From: Coriobacteriaceae bacterium
GTDB lineage: Bacteria > Actinomycetota > Coriobacteriia > Coriobacteriales > UMGS124
Direction: 5' to 3'
NCBI GenBank assembly: GCA_019420325.1
Contig: JAHZHK010000005.1
Location: forward strand, 33,584 to 59,348
DNA: 25,765 nt
Part shown: one piece after another, positions 7,946 through 15,874 of the stretch
Layout of the letters: each line of letters begins with the position of its first letter
How positions within the stretch are numbered: position 1 is the stretch's first letter
Translations under genes and position numbers: made by a program
Notes under the pieces: generated by a model
The model's input: the letters and a program-made list of their open reading frames with translations, nothing else
Told to the model about the DNA's origin: nothing
Database searches by the model: none

Positions 7946-8180
7946 GGAGCACGCTTCGGAGATTGTCGCGCGGGCCCCGCTTTTCCGGAGGGCCTCGTTT
8001 CCCCTCATCCTCCAGAGTCACCCGTTTTCCCCCTGATTGGTGTGAGGGTCCCCGTTTTTCTGCTTGATATCCTTGCATTCATGCAGGTAAACGGGATGCG
8101 CGATGCCGTCAGCCCACGCCGTTGCGTACGTCGGCTCGCTGCCCCGTGCTTTGGCCGCTTTCGAGGAAAGGGGACACACG

Positions 8181-9887
8181 ATGACGAACAAGACCAGCAC
8201 GCGCAGGAGTTTTGTCGCAACGGCCGGGGCGCTTGCGCTGGGCGCCGCCGCCACGCACGTAGCCCACGCCTTCGCCGATGAGGACGTCGAGCTTGCTGAG
8301 GATCCCGCCGAGCCCGCCGAGGACCTCGAGCCGGTTGAGGACGAGGAGTGGTTCCCGCCCGAGGACGAGGAAGTGTGGCTGTCCCCCGAGGAAGCTGCAA
8401 ATCTCGATGTGGTCTGGGAGGACGGGGACGACCTTGAGGACCCGCTGGAGTATTTCCCGCCCATTGAGCTGGAAGAAGACTCCCCTTACCTTGACTTGGA
8501 CGAGGACGAGGCGGCGATTGTCGGCGCTGACGTCATGTTCAACTATGTGCCCGACGTCGACGGCTTGAACGCGGTCCTTGAGGACATTGTTTTCAACGCC
8601 TTGAAGTCTCTGGGCAAAACGGCCTGGAACACGGCCATGAATTACGGCAAGAGCCAGTTCATGGACATCGTGTTCGGCTCAGACGACTCCTCCGCGCAAA
8701 TCATCTCTAAGCTCGACGAGATTCAAAACAAGCTTGACTCGATGGATGCGACGTTGCGCGCTGTCTACGAGCTTCTCGAAACAGACAAGTTCAAGGGGCA
8801 AATCGACGATTTCATGAACAAGTACGCGGGTCCCACCAACCGCTACACCGAGCTTATCGGCGGCGAGCTCGACCAGATGGACAAGGACTATGTGGGCAAT
8901 GAGTCCGGCCTGCTTGCGGCTCGTCTGAGATTTGCCGAGAACGTCCTGTTCCCGGGCTCCGGCAAAGACAACTACAAGGTCGGCGGCAAACAAACGCTCT
9001 TGGCCTTTGTGGACGAAATGGCCGGGGCGCTGCTCGACACGCAGCAAAGGACGGGAACGAACGTGGTTGGGGCGTTTGACGAGCTGTGTATACGTGAGTA
9101 TCGCTGGGAGCACCAGGCCTACGACGCCCGCCAGCAGTTCCGCGACTACGCATGCTCGCGGTTCGTCATGATGGCGTCGTACCTGCTCGTGTGCCTGCGC
9201 GACTATCTTGAGTCCCATGTCGATCAGCGGGCGAGCGGCGGTCCCGGCGAAGAGGATTATCGGCAGGCATATGTGGCGCTGGGTGACCTGTTCGGGACGA
9301 ACGCCCAGGCAGCGGTGGACGCGGCTACCGGCGGCAACCTGATTGCCGAGAACGGCGCCATGACGCCCGATGGCAAGTACGGCACTATCTTACAGATGTT
9401 CGAAGGCGGTCAAGTGGTTCGTCGCGAGGGAGTCAGGCGCTTTCAGGTTCCGGGGTGCGAGTTTGAGCTCAATCCCACGGCCTGCACCGTGCGCTCCTGC
9501 GAGAAGGGCGGCACGCAGCAGAGACAGTTCATCCAGGATGCAACTGGCAAGCCTGTGATGAGCGCAGACGTCGTGGCGCGTCTCGTGCGTGGCTACGGCG
9601 GGGACATCTCGCTGAAGTACGCCCTGTTCGACAGCGAAGAGGGCAACGTGGCCAGCCCCAGCGGCATGGACTCCATCGACCTCTTTGCCCTCGACGAGCC
9701 AATACGCAAAAAGAAGATCAAGCGAAGCGACGGGTACAACACCGTGGTGTACGGCTACTACTACCTCAAAGTGGCGAAAGACTCGGGCGCCGGTGCCGAG
9801 GCTGAGTTCGCCGAGTCCACCACGCAAGGCAACAAGACGAAGTGGATCTGGCGCGAGGTCGACGCCATCGCGGTGTACATGGCTTAG
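8181..9887 (+). CDS. TAT-exported protein of unknown function with acidic spacer and helical body
   Basis: 568 residues from the ATG at 8181, which follows GAGGAAAGGGG. A twin-arginine leader (STRRSFVATAG, residues 6-16, cleavage near Ala32) is followed by an extremely acidic, Pro/Trp-containing spacer at 33-110. From about 115 to 400 the protein is helical. It includes a clear amphipathic helix at 170-200 (SKLDEIQNKLDSMDATL) of the kind seen in secreted helical and pore-forming-like proteins, and a hydrophobic stretch near 330 (FVMMASYLLVCLRDYL). The last 170 residues look beta-rich and contain a few Cys. No catalytic motif is recognised. The RR leader implies export in a folded state. It resembles nothing nameable; a surface or toxin-like role is speculation. 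Confidence 0.75.
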   Translation: MTNKTSTRRSFVATAGALALGAAATHVAHAFADEDVELAEDPAEPAEDLEPVEDEEWFPPEDEEVWLSPEEAANLDVVWEDGDDLEDPLEYFPPIELEEDSPYLDLDEDEAAIVGADVMFNYVPDVDGLNAVLEDIVFNALKSLGKTAWNTAMNYGKSQFMDIVFGSDDSSAQIISKLDEIQNKLDSMDATLRAVYELLETDKFKGQIDDFMNKYAGPTNRYTELIGGELDQMDKDYVGNESGLLAARLRFAENVLFPGSGKDNYKVGGKQTLLAFVDEMAGALLDTQQRTGTNVVGAFDELCIREYRWEHQAYDARQQFRDYACSRFVMMASYLLVCLRDYLESHVDQRASGGPGEEDYRQAYVALGDLFGTNAQAAVDAATGGNLIAENGAMTPDGKYGTILQMFEGGQVVRREGVRRFQVPGCEFELNPTACTVRSCEKGGTQQRQFIQDATGKPVMSADVVARLVRGYGGDISLKYALFDSEEGNVASPSGMDSIDLFALDEPIRKKKIKRSDGYNTVVYGYYYLKVAKDSGAGAEAEFAESTTQGNKTKWIWREVDAIAVYMA

Positions 9888-10348
9888 CGCTCGCGGCAGT
9901 CCTCGCGGCTAACGCTCGGACGGCGGCGACCCTGACGTGGACGTGTCGGCGCCGAAAGCAGCAAAATACCCTAACAATCGGCCCTCCCGTCCGCAAGATG
10001 GGAGGGCCGATTGCCGATTGCAGCGGGAGAGATCCTGGACCGAGGGGCACGGCCATCCCAAGGCCGGGGCGAGAGACTCCCGCGCAATCAACTCTGCGGC
10101 ATGTTGTCTGGAGTGACATATGCCCAGGGTTCATAAGCTGACATTTCTTGCCCCATCGTCCTGTTGCTGGACAGGCGGTGGGGCTTGTCGTGTGATGGGC
10201 GCTGTGGCGGTGACACGGCCAGCCACCGGCGTTGCGAGGCGCTGCCGCATGGCTGGCCGATCCCGTGTCGCACGTGGAGTGCCGACTTTGCGAGCCGCCG
10301 CACTTTGGTTGCGCGTCTCCGTGCGCGTGGCGGCGGCGCCTCAAGGCG
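9888..10348. other. 460-bp intergenic region with two hairpins
   Basis: No credible gene. It contains a 14-bp perfect hairpin (9975-10013) and a second stem-loop at 10150-10184 (GCCCCA with TGGGGC and an inner CCTGT/ACAGG pair). Neither has a strong T-tract. The flanking genes converge here, so both may act in transcript ending. Confidence 0.5.
9975..10013. terminator. Terminator-like hairpin between convergent genes
   Basis: A perfect 14-bp stem (9975-9988 with 10000-10013) with an 11-base loop. On the minus strand it is followed by a weakly T-rich run (TTAGGGTATTTT); the plus-strand side has none. It is placed between the acidic TAT protein gene (+) and the potassium channel gene (-). Confidence 0.6.
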
Positions 10349-11140
10349 TTACCTCTTTGCCGCATACTCCCGCACGCGGGCTGACAGTTCGGCAAGCTCT
10401 TCGGGGGACTTTTCTTCCAGGTGCTCGAGGCTGTCAACGAAATTGGTCAAAGTGTCTTTTTGCCGAGCTTTGACGAGGTTGGAGCAATAGTTGACCACCA
10501 CGCCAGTGATGAGCGCGATGTAGAAGATGCTGAAGATGCTCAGCACCACGGTTGCCGCGCGTGCAATCGGCCCCGCCGCCTCGATGTCGCCGAAGCCGAT
10601 GGTGGACACCGCCTCGAAGCTGAACCACATGCCGTCACCAAAGGTGAGGCATCCCGGATCGGCAAGCCACACCATGAGCGAGCAAAAGAGGAAGAGCACG
10701 CCGAATATGACCGTGACGCGCACGAATCCCGTGTGTCGCAAGATGTTGCCGAGCATGCGTGCATTGCGCAGGACAGGGTGCCGAGGCTTGTCCATGGGCA
10801 TACGGTTAGGCGCCTGGTTGGATGCACGCCTGGGAATGTGTTTGGACCTGCGTCTGGATTCGCGCTCGGACATGTGATCGGGTTCGTGCTTGGGTATGTG
10901 ATTGGACGTGCGGCCAGATTCACGCTTGGGCGTGGGATGAGGTCCGCGCGCGGACGCGTGCTCGAGCGCGCGATTGGAGACGCGGTTGGGTTCATGCTCG
11001 GGCATGGGATCGGGCTTGTGCCTGGGAATACGGTTGACCGATGGGACCTTTCTAGTTTGAGCGGTCGGGGAGCCAGGTTCAGCTGCGGACTCTGCCGAGC
11101 CTGCCGCCTCGTGCGCCATGGGCTGCTGCTCGTTAGTCAT
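10349..11140 (-). CDS. Two-TM potassium channel with a tetrapeptide-repeat N-terminus
   Basis: 263 residues from the ATG at 11140, which overlaps the CLC gene's stop by 8 bases. A GAGGG lies 9 bases upstream. An ATG 9 bases earlier is less well placed. The pore module is classic for the Ion_trans_2 family: TM1 at about 142-160, pore helix, the selectivity filter TIGFGD at 180-185, and TM2 at about 193-216. A short charged cytosolic tail follows, with no RCK/TrkA_N domain. Residues 37-122 are odd: about 21 degenerate tetrapeptides such as HKPD, HEPN, RVSN, HIPK, HEPD, basic and Pro-rich, encoded by a 12-bp repeat. Overlap with the CLC gene implies translational coupling and joint control of K+ and anion flux. 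Confidence 0.85.
   Translation of the reverse strand: MTNEQQPMAHEAAGSAESAAEPGSPTAQTRKVPSVNRIPRHKPDPMPEHEPNRVSNRALEHASARGPHPTPKRESGRTSNHIPKHEPDHMSERESRRRSKHIPRRASNQAPNRMPMDKPRHPVLRNARMLGNILRHTGFVRVTVIFGVLFLFCSLMVWLADPGCLTFGDGMWFSFEAVSTIGFGDIEAAGPIARAATVVLSIFSIFYIALITGVVVNYCSNLVKARQKDTLTNFVDSLEHLEEKSPEELAELSARVREYAAKR
10775..11032 (-). repeat. 12-bp coding tandem repeat (about 21 units) in the potassium channel gene
   Basis: On the minus strand the sequence falls into 12-base units with C-rich codons at fixed phase. The channel frame reads tetrapeptides of the form [H/R]-x-[P/S]-[N/D/E/K]. Because the unit is a multiple of three, one shadow frame also shows regular xPxT/A tetrapeptides. The units are diverged, so this is an old expansion. 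Confidence 0.8.
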
Positions 11141-12479
11141 TGTCGCCATCCCTCGGCGCACTCTCGTTTGCTTCCTTTGCCCGCAGCGCCTTCGGTAGCG
11201 GAATCGCAGCACCGATTGCGGCGGCCGCGAGCAGCACCACGACGCCCTTGAGCGGGAAGCACAGGATGAGCAACAGGCCTGCCATCACGGGCTGGCGCAT
11301 GACGGTGCCCATGGTGGCGGCGGTGCAGGCGGCCACACAGAACACCGGGTCGGCCCCGAGCAGCGCTGCGCACCCATAGCCCAGGCTGATGCCTGCGAAG
11401 ATGACGGGGAAGAAGTGACCTCCGCGCCAGCCTAGATTGATGCACAGAGGAGTGATTGCGGCTTTGACCAGGCCTGTTGCTACGAGCACCCATGCCGGGA
11501 TGGAGACCCACGCCGCCTGCAGCATGGTCGCCTGCGTCTCGCCGGCAAACATCGTGTAGGGCAGCGCCATGCCGCAGAGCGCCAGCACAAGCCCCGCCAA
11601 GACAGATTTGGCCACCGGGTGTTCGCCCATCCGTGTTGAAAGCGCACTGGTCGCGCGTTGCGACGCGTGGTACACCCAACCTCCCACGGTGCCCACCAGG
11701 GCGAGCGGGATAAGCAGCGCGATCTCGCGCATACCCGCCTGCGAACCCGAGAAGCGGGGCATGCCCATGCCGCCCCCAAACAAATCGCCGAGCAGGGTAA
11801 ACGCGCCAAGCGCCCCTGCGATGGCGAAGAGGTACACGAACGTCTTCTGGACGCGGGGCAGCACGAGCTCAGTCTCGTGACCCTGTTCGTCGAGTCCGTC
11901 GGCCGAGCCTGAAAGCGGGGCGACGAAGCCGTAGAGCGGCGCGGTGAAGAGCGCGGTCAGCGCGGCCTGCACGCCCACCGTGGTGAGTGCGCGGAAGTCG
12001 GCCCCAAAGCGGCGCAGACGGTCGCCCACCCAGGTGCACAGACCTGCGATGACGCCCGTGAGACCCGCCTCGGGACCGATGCTGCCTCCAAAGAGAAGCG
12101 GCAGCAGCGCTGCGAGCGAGAGACGCCCCAGCTTGTCGTAGGGGTAGCGACCCTCCTGCTTCACCTGCGCCATGACGCGCGTGAGCTCCTCGGGATGCAC
12201 ATGCGTGGCCTTCTCGTACAGCCCAATGACCAGACCGCCCGCCACGCACACGACAAGGGGATACAGTGCGCAGCCAAAGGGCCCACTCGCCATCCAGGGG
12301 GCAACGCCTGCCAGTGCGCCTCCGAGCATCTTCGGCAACGTGTCCCACACAAACGAAATGCCATGCTCCATAAGCAGGAAGAACAACCACACAAACGCGC
12401 CGGCTATCGCGCCTGTGAGCGCGACGCAGACGAGGAACATCAAGCGGTTGAGCGGTTTTGTGAGCTTCGACGCTGACAC
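11133..12479 (-). CDS. CLC-family chloride channel/transporter
   Basis: 448 residues from a GTG start at 12479, chosen because GGAGG lies 6 bases upstream; the longer open frame to 12698 reads as non-protein before that point. About ten hydrophobic segments span the protein. FGGSIGPEAGLTG (residues 130-142) corresponds to the G-x-x-GP anion-filter motif of CLC proteins, in a variant form where the usual gating Glu before GP is Ile and a Glu follows the Pro. GWRGGHFFPVIFAG near residue 375 is the GxFxP motif. There are no CBS domains. The variant resembles the YfeO-like branch of the family (from memory). It heads an operon with the potassium channel. Whether it is a channel or an H+/anion antiporter is unclear. 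Confidence 0.88.
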   Translation of the reverse strand: MSASKLTKPLNRLMFLVCVALTGAIAGAFVWLFFLLMEHGISFVWDTLPKMLGGALAGVAPWMASGPFGCALYPLVVCVAGGLVIGLYEKATHVHPEELTRVMAQVKQEGRYPYDKLGRLSLAALLPLLFGGSIGPEAGLTGVIAGLCTWVGDRLRRFGADFRALTTVGVQAALTALFTAPLYGFVAPLSGSADGLDEQGHETELVLPRVQKTFVYLFAIAGALGAFTLLGDLFGGGMGMPRFSGSQAGMREIALLIPLALVGTVGGWVYHASQRATSALSTRMGEHPVAKSVLAGLVLALCGMALPYTMFAGETQATMLQAAWVSIPAWVLVATGLVKAAITPLCINLGWRGGHFFPVIFAGISLGYGCAALLGADPVFCVAACTAATMGTVMRQPVMAGLLLILCFPLKGVVVLLAAAAIGAAIPLPKALRAKEANESAPRDGDND

Positions 12480-13664
12480 GGGGACCTCCAAATGAGGGGC
12501 GCAGGGGTTGGCCGGCTGCATACGTTGTATTGCCACCCAAGAGTTTCTGGGCGAGTAACGTGCACGGTGCATGCCACAAACTTGCCGCGTATTGTACGAC
12601 GGCTCGATCGCCATATTTGTTCGGAAACCTCTCGCACATTTGGACAATCGTCCTGCGGTTTGGCGAATTGAACCGCGCCCCCAACGCTTGGACGGCATAT
12701 AGAGCTCACGCCTTCAAGCGCGAGCTGCGCCCCAGCGCTTGGATGGGCCAAATGAGGTTGCACTATAAGGACTGATTCCGGAATCCCCCGAGTTCGGCCG
12801 TCTCGATTTGTCCGCGCCCCATGATTGCGGCAGGCGCTTGTGCCTGCGCGGGAAGCTGGTCTGGCGGGTTTTCCTCGTCGGTAATCGCCCAGGGCGACTG
12901 CCGGCTTTATGGGGTGGCGCAAGACGTGTTACAAGGATGACTTTGGGTCCCTTTTGGCAGTGAAACGGGTTTCGGAGTAGTTTTGCCGAGTGCGCTGGCA
13001 GCGAAACGAGTTTCGGTGCAGTCAGAACGTTCTGTGGGTGCCTCTTGTCCCGCTCCCAAAGGGTTGGAGGCCGCAGAAATCCGCATCTGCTATCGATTCT
13101 GTTGTTTTTACAACGGAATTCAGCTTCATTTCGAGCAATGGGCGCTTTTTGCCTTGAGGTCACTGCACCGAAATCCGTTTCGCTGCCAACGGGACCTTCG
13201 GAACTGCACCGAAACCCAATTTGCTGCCAGCACAGCTGGGACCCCGGACGTTTTTCCGGACGTCGAGCTGCGCAGCATGGCTGAGTTCCTCCTGTGCCGC
13301 CTGGCCGCCTTCCGCCATTTGAGCCCCAGCGCCTTCTTGGCCCTTCCATTCCCGTGCCGCTCGATGTGGGCACCTCCCTGCGCGAGTGCTCCTCGAACGC
13401 GGTGCCCGCTCATCCCCCGCCGAGGAACCCATCGCGCACCGCGATGTCGGGGCCGCGTAGACGTTTGCCCGCACGTCGTTCGCCCTGGCGCAACAGCGCA
13501 CCGCGTTGTTGGGGTTGCGGGCCCTGTGGGACACGGGCGGCGTGGCTGGCCTCGCACGCCCGCACCCGGTCACCGCCCATGCACGCGGCCCACCGTCGTT
13601 GGGTACGACCGATGGCCTGTCGGCCGTGGGGCGCATCGCCCCGCTGAAGCCTCCAGGCGTCCAC
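12480..13664. other. 1.2-kb non-coding, repeat-rich region
   Basis: Long open frames exist on both strands but read as low-quality shadows rich in Arg, Pro and Cys, with no ribosome-binding site. The region contains a diverged direct repeat of about 20 bp (12675-12695 and 12727-12746) and the four-copy 26-bp repeat array (12956-13228). From 13230 to 13664 it is GC-rich with no feature I can name, except a small 6-bp hairpin at 13628-13642 just past the DUF559 stop. The whole stretch may be decayed sequence or a large regulatory/RNA locus. Confidence 0.55.
12956..13228. repeat. Array of four 26-bp repeats in two oppositely oriented pairs
   Basis: Forward copies are at 12956-12981 and 12997-13022; reverse-complement copies are at 13162-13187 and 13203-13228. 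The consensus halves are GGCAGCGAAAC and GTTTCGGTGCAGT, with two bases between, so each unit carries an inner palindrome CGAAAC/GTTTCG. Start-to-start spacing is exactly 41 bp in both pairs, and the pairs are 139 bp apart. The symmetry is too regular for chance. Confidence 0.85.
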
Positions 13665-14663
13665 CTACTTCCAAAACCGTCCATATCCCAACGACACAAG
13701 TTCAGCCGAGGGCTTCTCCAAAATGAGCCGCCTATGGAGGCATGCCCGGTCGTAGCGATGCCGCTGCCATGAGTCGCGCAGCCGGATGCCCAGATGAGAG
13801 GCGAGCTGTGTGGCGAACGTCTCGAACGCCGCGTGGTCCCTGAGCTGGTTCCAGGTTAGCGTCAAGACCGTAATGCCCAGGTACTCGAGGGAGTTTCTCC
13901 GCACGGCATCCCGCTCGATGCGATCGGCGTCCGAGTGAAACCCCTTGCTGTCGTACTCAACGGCCACCTGTTTGTCGGCCCAGAAGAAATCGCACTTGAA
14001 CGAGCGCCGATGGAGAAGCCTCTGCTGCTTGGGCGTCAGGGTCTGCTCGAGGTTGACGTGTGCGGCGGGGAAGCCGTACCCGCCCAGTTCGCCGGGGAGC
14101 TGAAGCAGCATGCCCACCTCGCTTTCCTTGGGCGAAGCGCAGCGGAAGGGCGCATATCGGGCGGCTCGTCTTGCGGGCGCGATCCCATGCACGCCGTTGA
14201 ATCGCCGTGCGGCATCGGCCAGGGATTCCTTGGTAATCAGCGGCTCTCGCTCGGCATGGTCCAGATTTCCATCGCAGTCGAGCGAGTATGTTCCTGCCAT
14301 CCAGCCCAGAAGGCGCATGGCGTCGACGATGTCCAGCTCGTTGCAGAGTTGGATGAAGCACAGCTCCGGGGAGCTTGCAAAAACCGCAGGCTCCAGCTCG
14401 ATGAACCCTTGCGCCATGCTCGCGGGATTGAAACGGTGGCGCTCAAGGGACCCGCGCCCTCGGCGGCTTGCCGCGGCGCAGCTAAGCGTCTGAATCGGTT
14501 CACGCAGGCCGTAGGCGCGCTGTAAACACTCGATTTGTGCCGCACTGGCGTTGGAGACGAACCCGGCGGGCAGCGACGTCCTGGGGAAGTTGCTGACGTC
14601 GCTGCGGGTCGCAAGCACAGAAAGCGCCTCAAGGGCGCTGCGATGTGTCAGGGCGATTTTCAT
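13665..14663 (-). CDS. DUF559/Vsr-like PD-(D/E)XK nuclease-fold protein
   Basis: 332 residues from the ATG at 14663, with GAGGAGG about 10 bases upstream. The C-terminal third has the DUF559/very-short-patch-repair-like core: KCDFFW (Asp225), then VAVEYDSKGFH (Glu236, Asp238, His243), then DRIERDAVRRNSLEYLGITVLTLT. It fits a PD-(D/E)XK site with Asp225 and Glu236; the usual Lys is replaced by Asp or supplied by Lys240. The N-terminal two thirds (with LCNELDIVDAMRLLGWMAGTYSL) form a domain often paired with this core in Coriobacteriia hypothetical proteins. The role is unknown; DNA nuclease, phage defence or housekeeping paralogue are all open. It is a single gene on the minus strand, divergent from the ABC importer. 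Confidence 0.7.
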   Translation of the reverse strand: MKIALTHRSALEALSVLATRSDVSNFPRTSLPAGFVSNASAAQIECLQRAYGLREPIQTLSCAAASRRGRGSLERHRFNPASMAQGFIELEPAVFASSPELCFIQLCNELDIVDAMRLLGWMAGTYSLDCDGNLDHAEREPLITKESLADAARRFNGVHGIAPARRAARYAPFRCASPKESEVGMLLQLPGELGGYGFPAAHVNLEQTLTPKQQRLLHRRSFKCDFFWADKQVAVEYDSKGFHSDADRIERDAVRRNSLEYLGITVLTLTWNQLRDHAAFETFATQLASHLGIRLRDSWQRHRYDRACLHRRLILEKPSAELVSLGYGRFWK

Positions 14664-14892
14664 GGGGTTCGAGCCTCCTCGGGACGGCGGCGCGACAGGC
14701 GCTGCGGCTGGCCGAGGATCTTGCGGGATGGGGCGCATTCGCCCAGGCGGACCAAGCAGGCGCAAGCCTGTTGGTCGGGAGCCCGCACTGGCTCGTATGG
14801 TTTTTGGCGAGTATACACCGCCCTTCGCCTCCCCAAAACGTTTCGTTATGGCTCCTGGTAACTCTTCTCACTCGATTTCTTCACAAGTGCGT

Positions 14893-14898
14893 TATAAT
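14893..14898 (+). promoter_or_regulatory. Candidate -10 box (TATAAT) for the ABC importer operon
   Basis: A perfect TATAAT lies 58 bp before the start codon of the binding-protein gene. No good -35 is seen at 17 bp. The leader is too short for a molybdenum-cofactor riboswitch, and no clear ModE-type palindrome is seen. Confidence 0.5.
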
Positions 14899-14956
14899 CT
14901 CGAAACAAAGTCGGCAACCGCCGGCGAAACAAAGCAACCCTTGGGAGGGGTTCCAT

Positions 14957-15862
14957 ATGATTGAGAAGACCGACCTTACCCGTCGTTCCTTCCTGCATGC
15001 CGCGGCTGCGCTGGGCGTTTGCGCATGCGGCCTCGGTCTTGCCGGCACGGCATTCGCCGAGGACAAGAAAGAGCTCGACGGCCATGAGCTCAACATTTAT
15101 TGCGGTGCCGGCATGACTGATCCCTTCACGAAGATTGCCGATGCCTTCCAGGAGAAGACCGGCTGCACGATGAACGTGACCTTCGCCAACGCCGCTCAGA
15201 TCCAGACCCAAATCACCACCATCGAAGAGGGCGACTTCTTTATCGCTGGTTCCGTCGAGGAGCTTGAGCCTGTCGCCGACTACGTGCACGACAAGCTTGA
15301 GCTGGTCAAGCACATTCCCGTCCTCGTTGTTCCCAAGGACAACCCCAAGGATATCCACAGCCTCGCCGACCTCGAGAAGTGCGACGTCGTTCTCGTTGGC
15401 GACCCCGAGTCCACGCCCATCGGCAAGATTGCCAAGAAGGTTCTCACCAAGGCCGAGCTGTGGGACAAGCTCTTTGACGCCGGCGTCATTGTGACTACCA
15501 CCACGGCTCCCCAGATTTCGGCCGCCATCGCCCAGGGCGAGGGCGACGCCGGCATCGTCTGGAAGGAGAACGTGAAGGCGGAGGGCGCCGTCATCACCGA
15601 CGCTCCCGAGCTCGACAAGGCCGTCAAGGTCATTCCCGCCGCCATGCTCACCTGCTGCGCCGACACCGAGGCCGCCGAGGCGTTCCTCGAGTTCCTTCAG
15701 ACCGACGTCGTTTGGGATGTTTGGGCTGAATTCGGCTACGAGAAGGCCGAGAAGAAGCCCGAGGAGAAGACCGATGACAAGAAGGCCGAGGATGGCAAGG
15801 CCGAGGGCGACAAACCCGCTGACAAGCCTACCGACCAGGCCAAGGAGAAGCCCACGAAGTAA
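14957..15862 (+). CDS. modA: Molybdate/tungstate-type ABC transporter substrate-binding protein (TAT-exported)
   Basis: 301 residues from the ATG at 14957, preceded by GGGAGGGG. A twin-arginine leader (LTRRSFL, residues 7-13, cleavage near TAFA-ED) exports it. The mature part is a ModA-like periplasmic-binding fold: LNIYCGAGMTDPF at the first strand, AAQIQTQI and FIAGSVEE in the first lobe, then VVLVGDPESTPIGKIAKKVL and GDAGIVWKENVK. These are typical of molybdate/tungstate binding proteins. The last 40 residues (about 262-301) are a Lys/Glu/Asp/Pro tail that is not part of the fold. The permease starts 12 bp after the stop. The oxyanion (molybdate, tungstate or another) is inferred from family and from the nearby molybdoenzyme chaperone. 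Confidence 0.82.
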   Translation: MIEKTDLTRRSFLHAAAALGVCACGLGLAGTAFAEDKKELDGHELNIYCGAGMTDPFTKIADAFQEKTGCTMNVTFANAAQIQTQITTIEEGDFFIAGSVEELEPVADYVHDKLELVKHIPVLVVPKDNPKDIHSLADLEKCDVVLVGDPESTPIGKIAKKVLTKAELWDKLFDAGVIVTTTTAPQISAAIAQGEGDAGIVWKENVKAEGAVITDAPELDKAVKVIPAAMLTCCADTEAAEAFLEFLQTDVVWDVWAEFGYEKAEKKPEEKTDDKKAEDGKAEGDKPADKPTDQAKEKPTK

Positions 15863-15874
15863 TGAGGTCCGCCC

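Noticed and set aside
12956..13228. CRISPR array
   Set aside because: Only four units, two in each orientation, with a 139-bp gap in the middle. CRISPR repeats share one orientation and regular spacers, and no cas gene is present.
13628..13642. Terminator of the DUF559 gene
   Set aside because: A 6-bp GC stem with a 3-base loop and no T-tract; too weak to call.
12983..13726. Plus-strand open frame of 247 codons (and a minus-strand one of 219 codons at 12714-13373)
   Set aside because: Both simply run through the repeat array and GC-rich filler; composition is Arg/Pro/Cys-rich and no start signal is present.
14864..14956. Molybdenum-cofactor riboswitch or ModE site upstream of the importer
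   Set aside because: The leader from the TATAAT box is only about 58 bases and has no conserved fold or clear palindrome.
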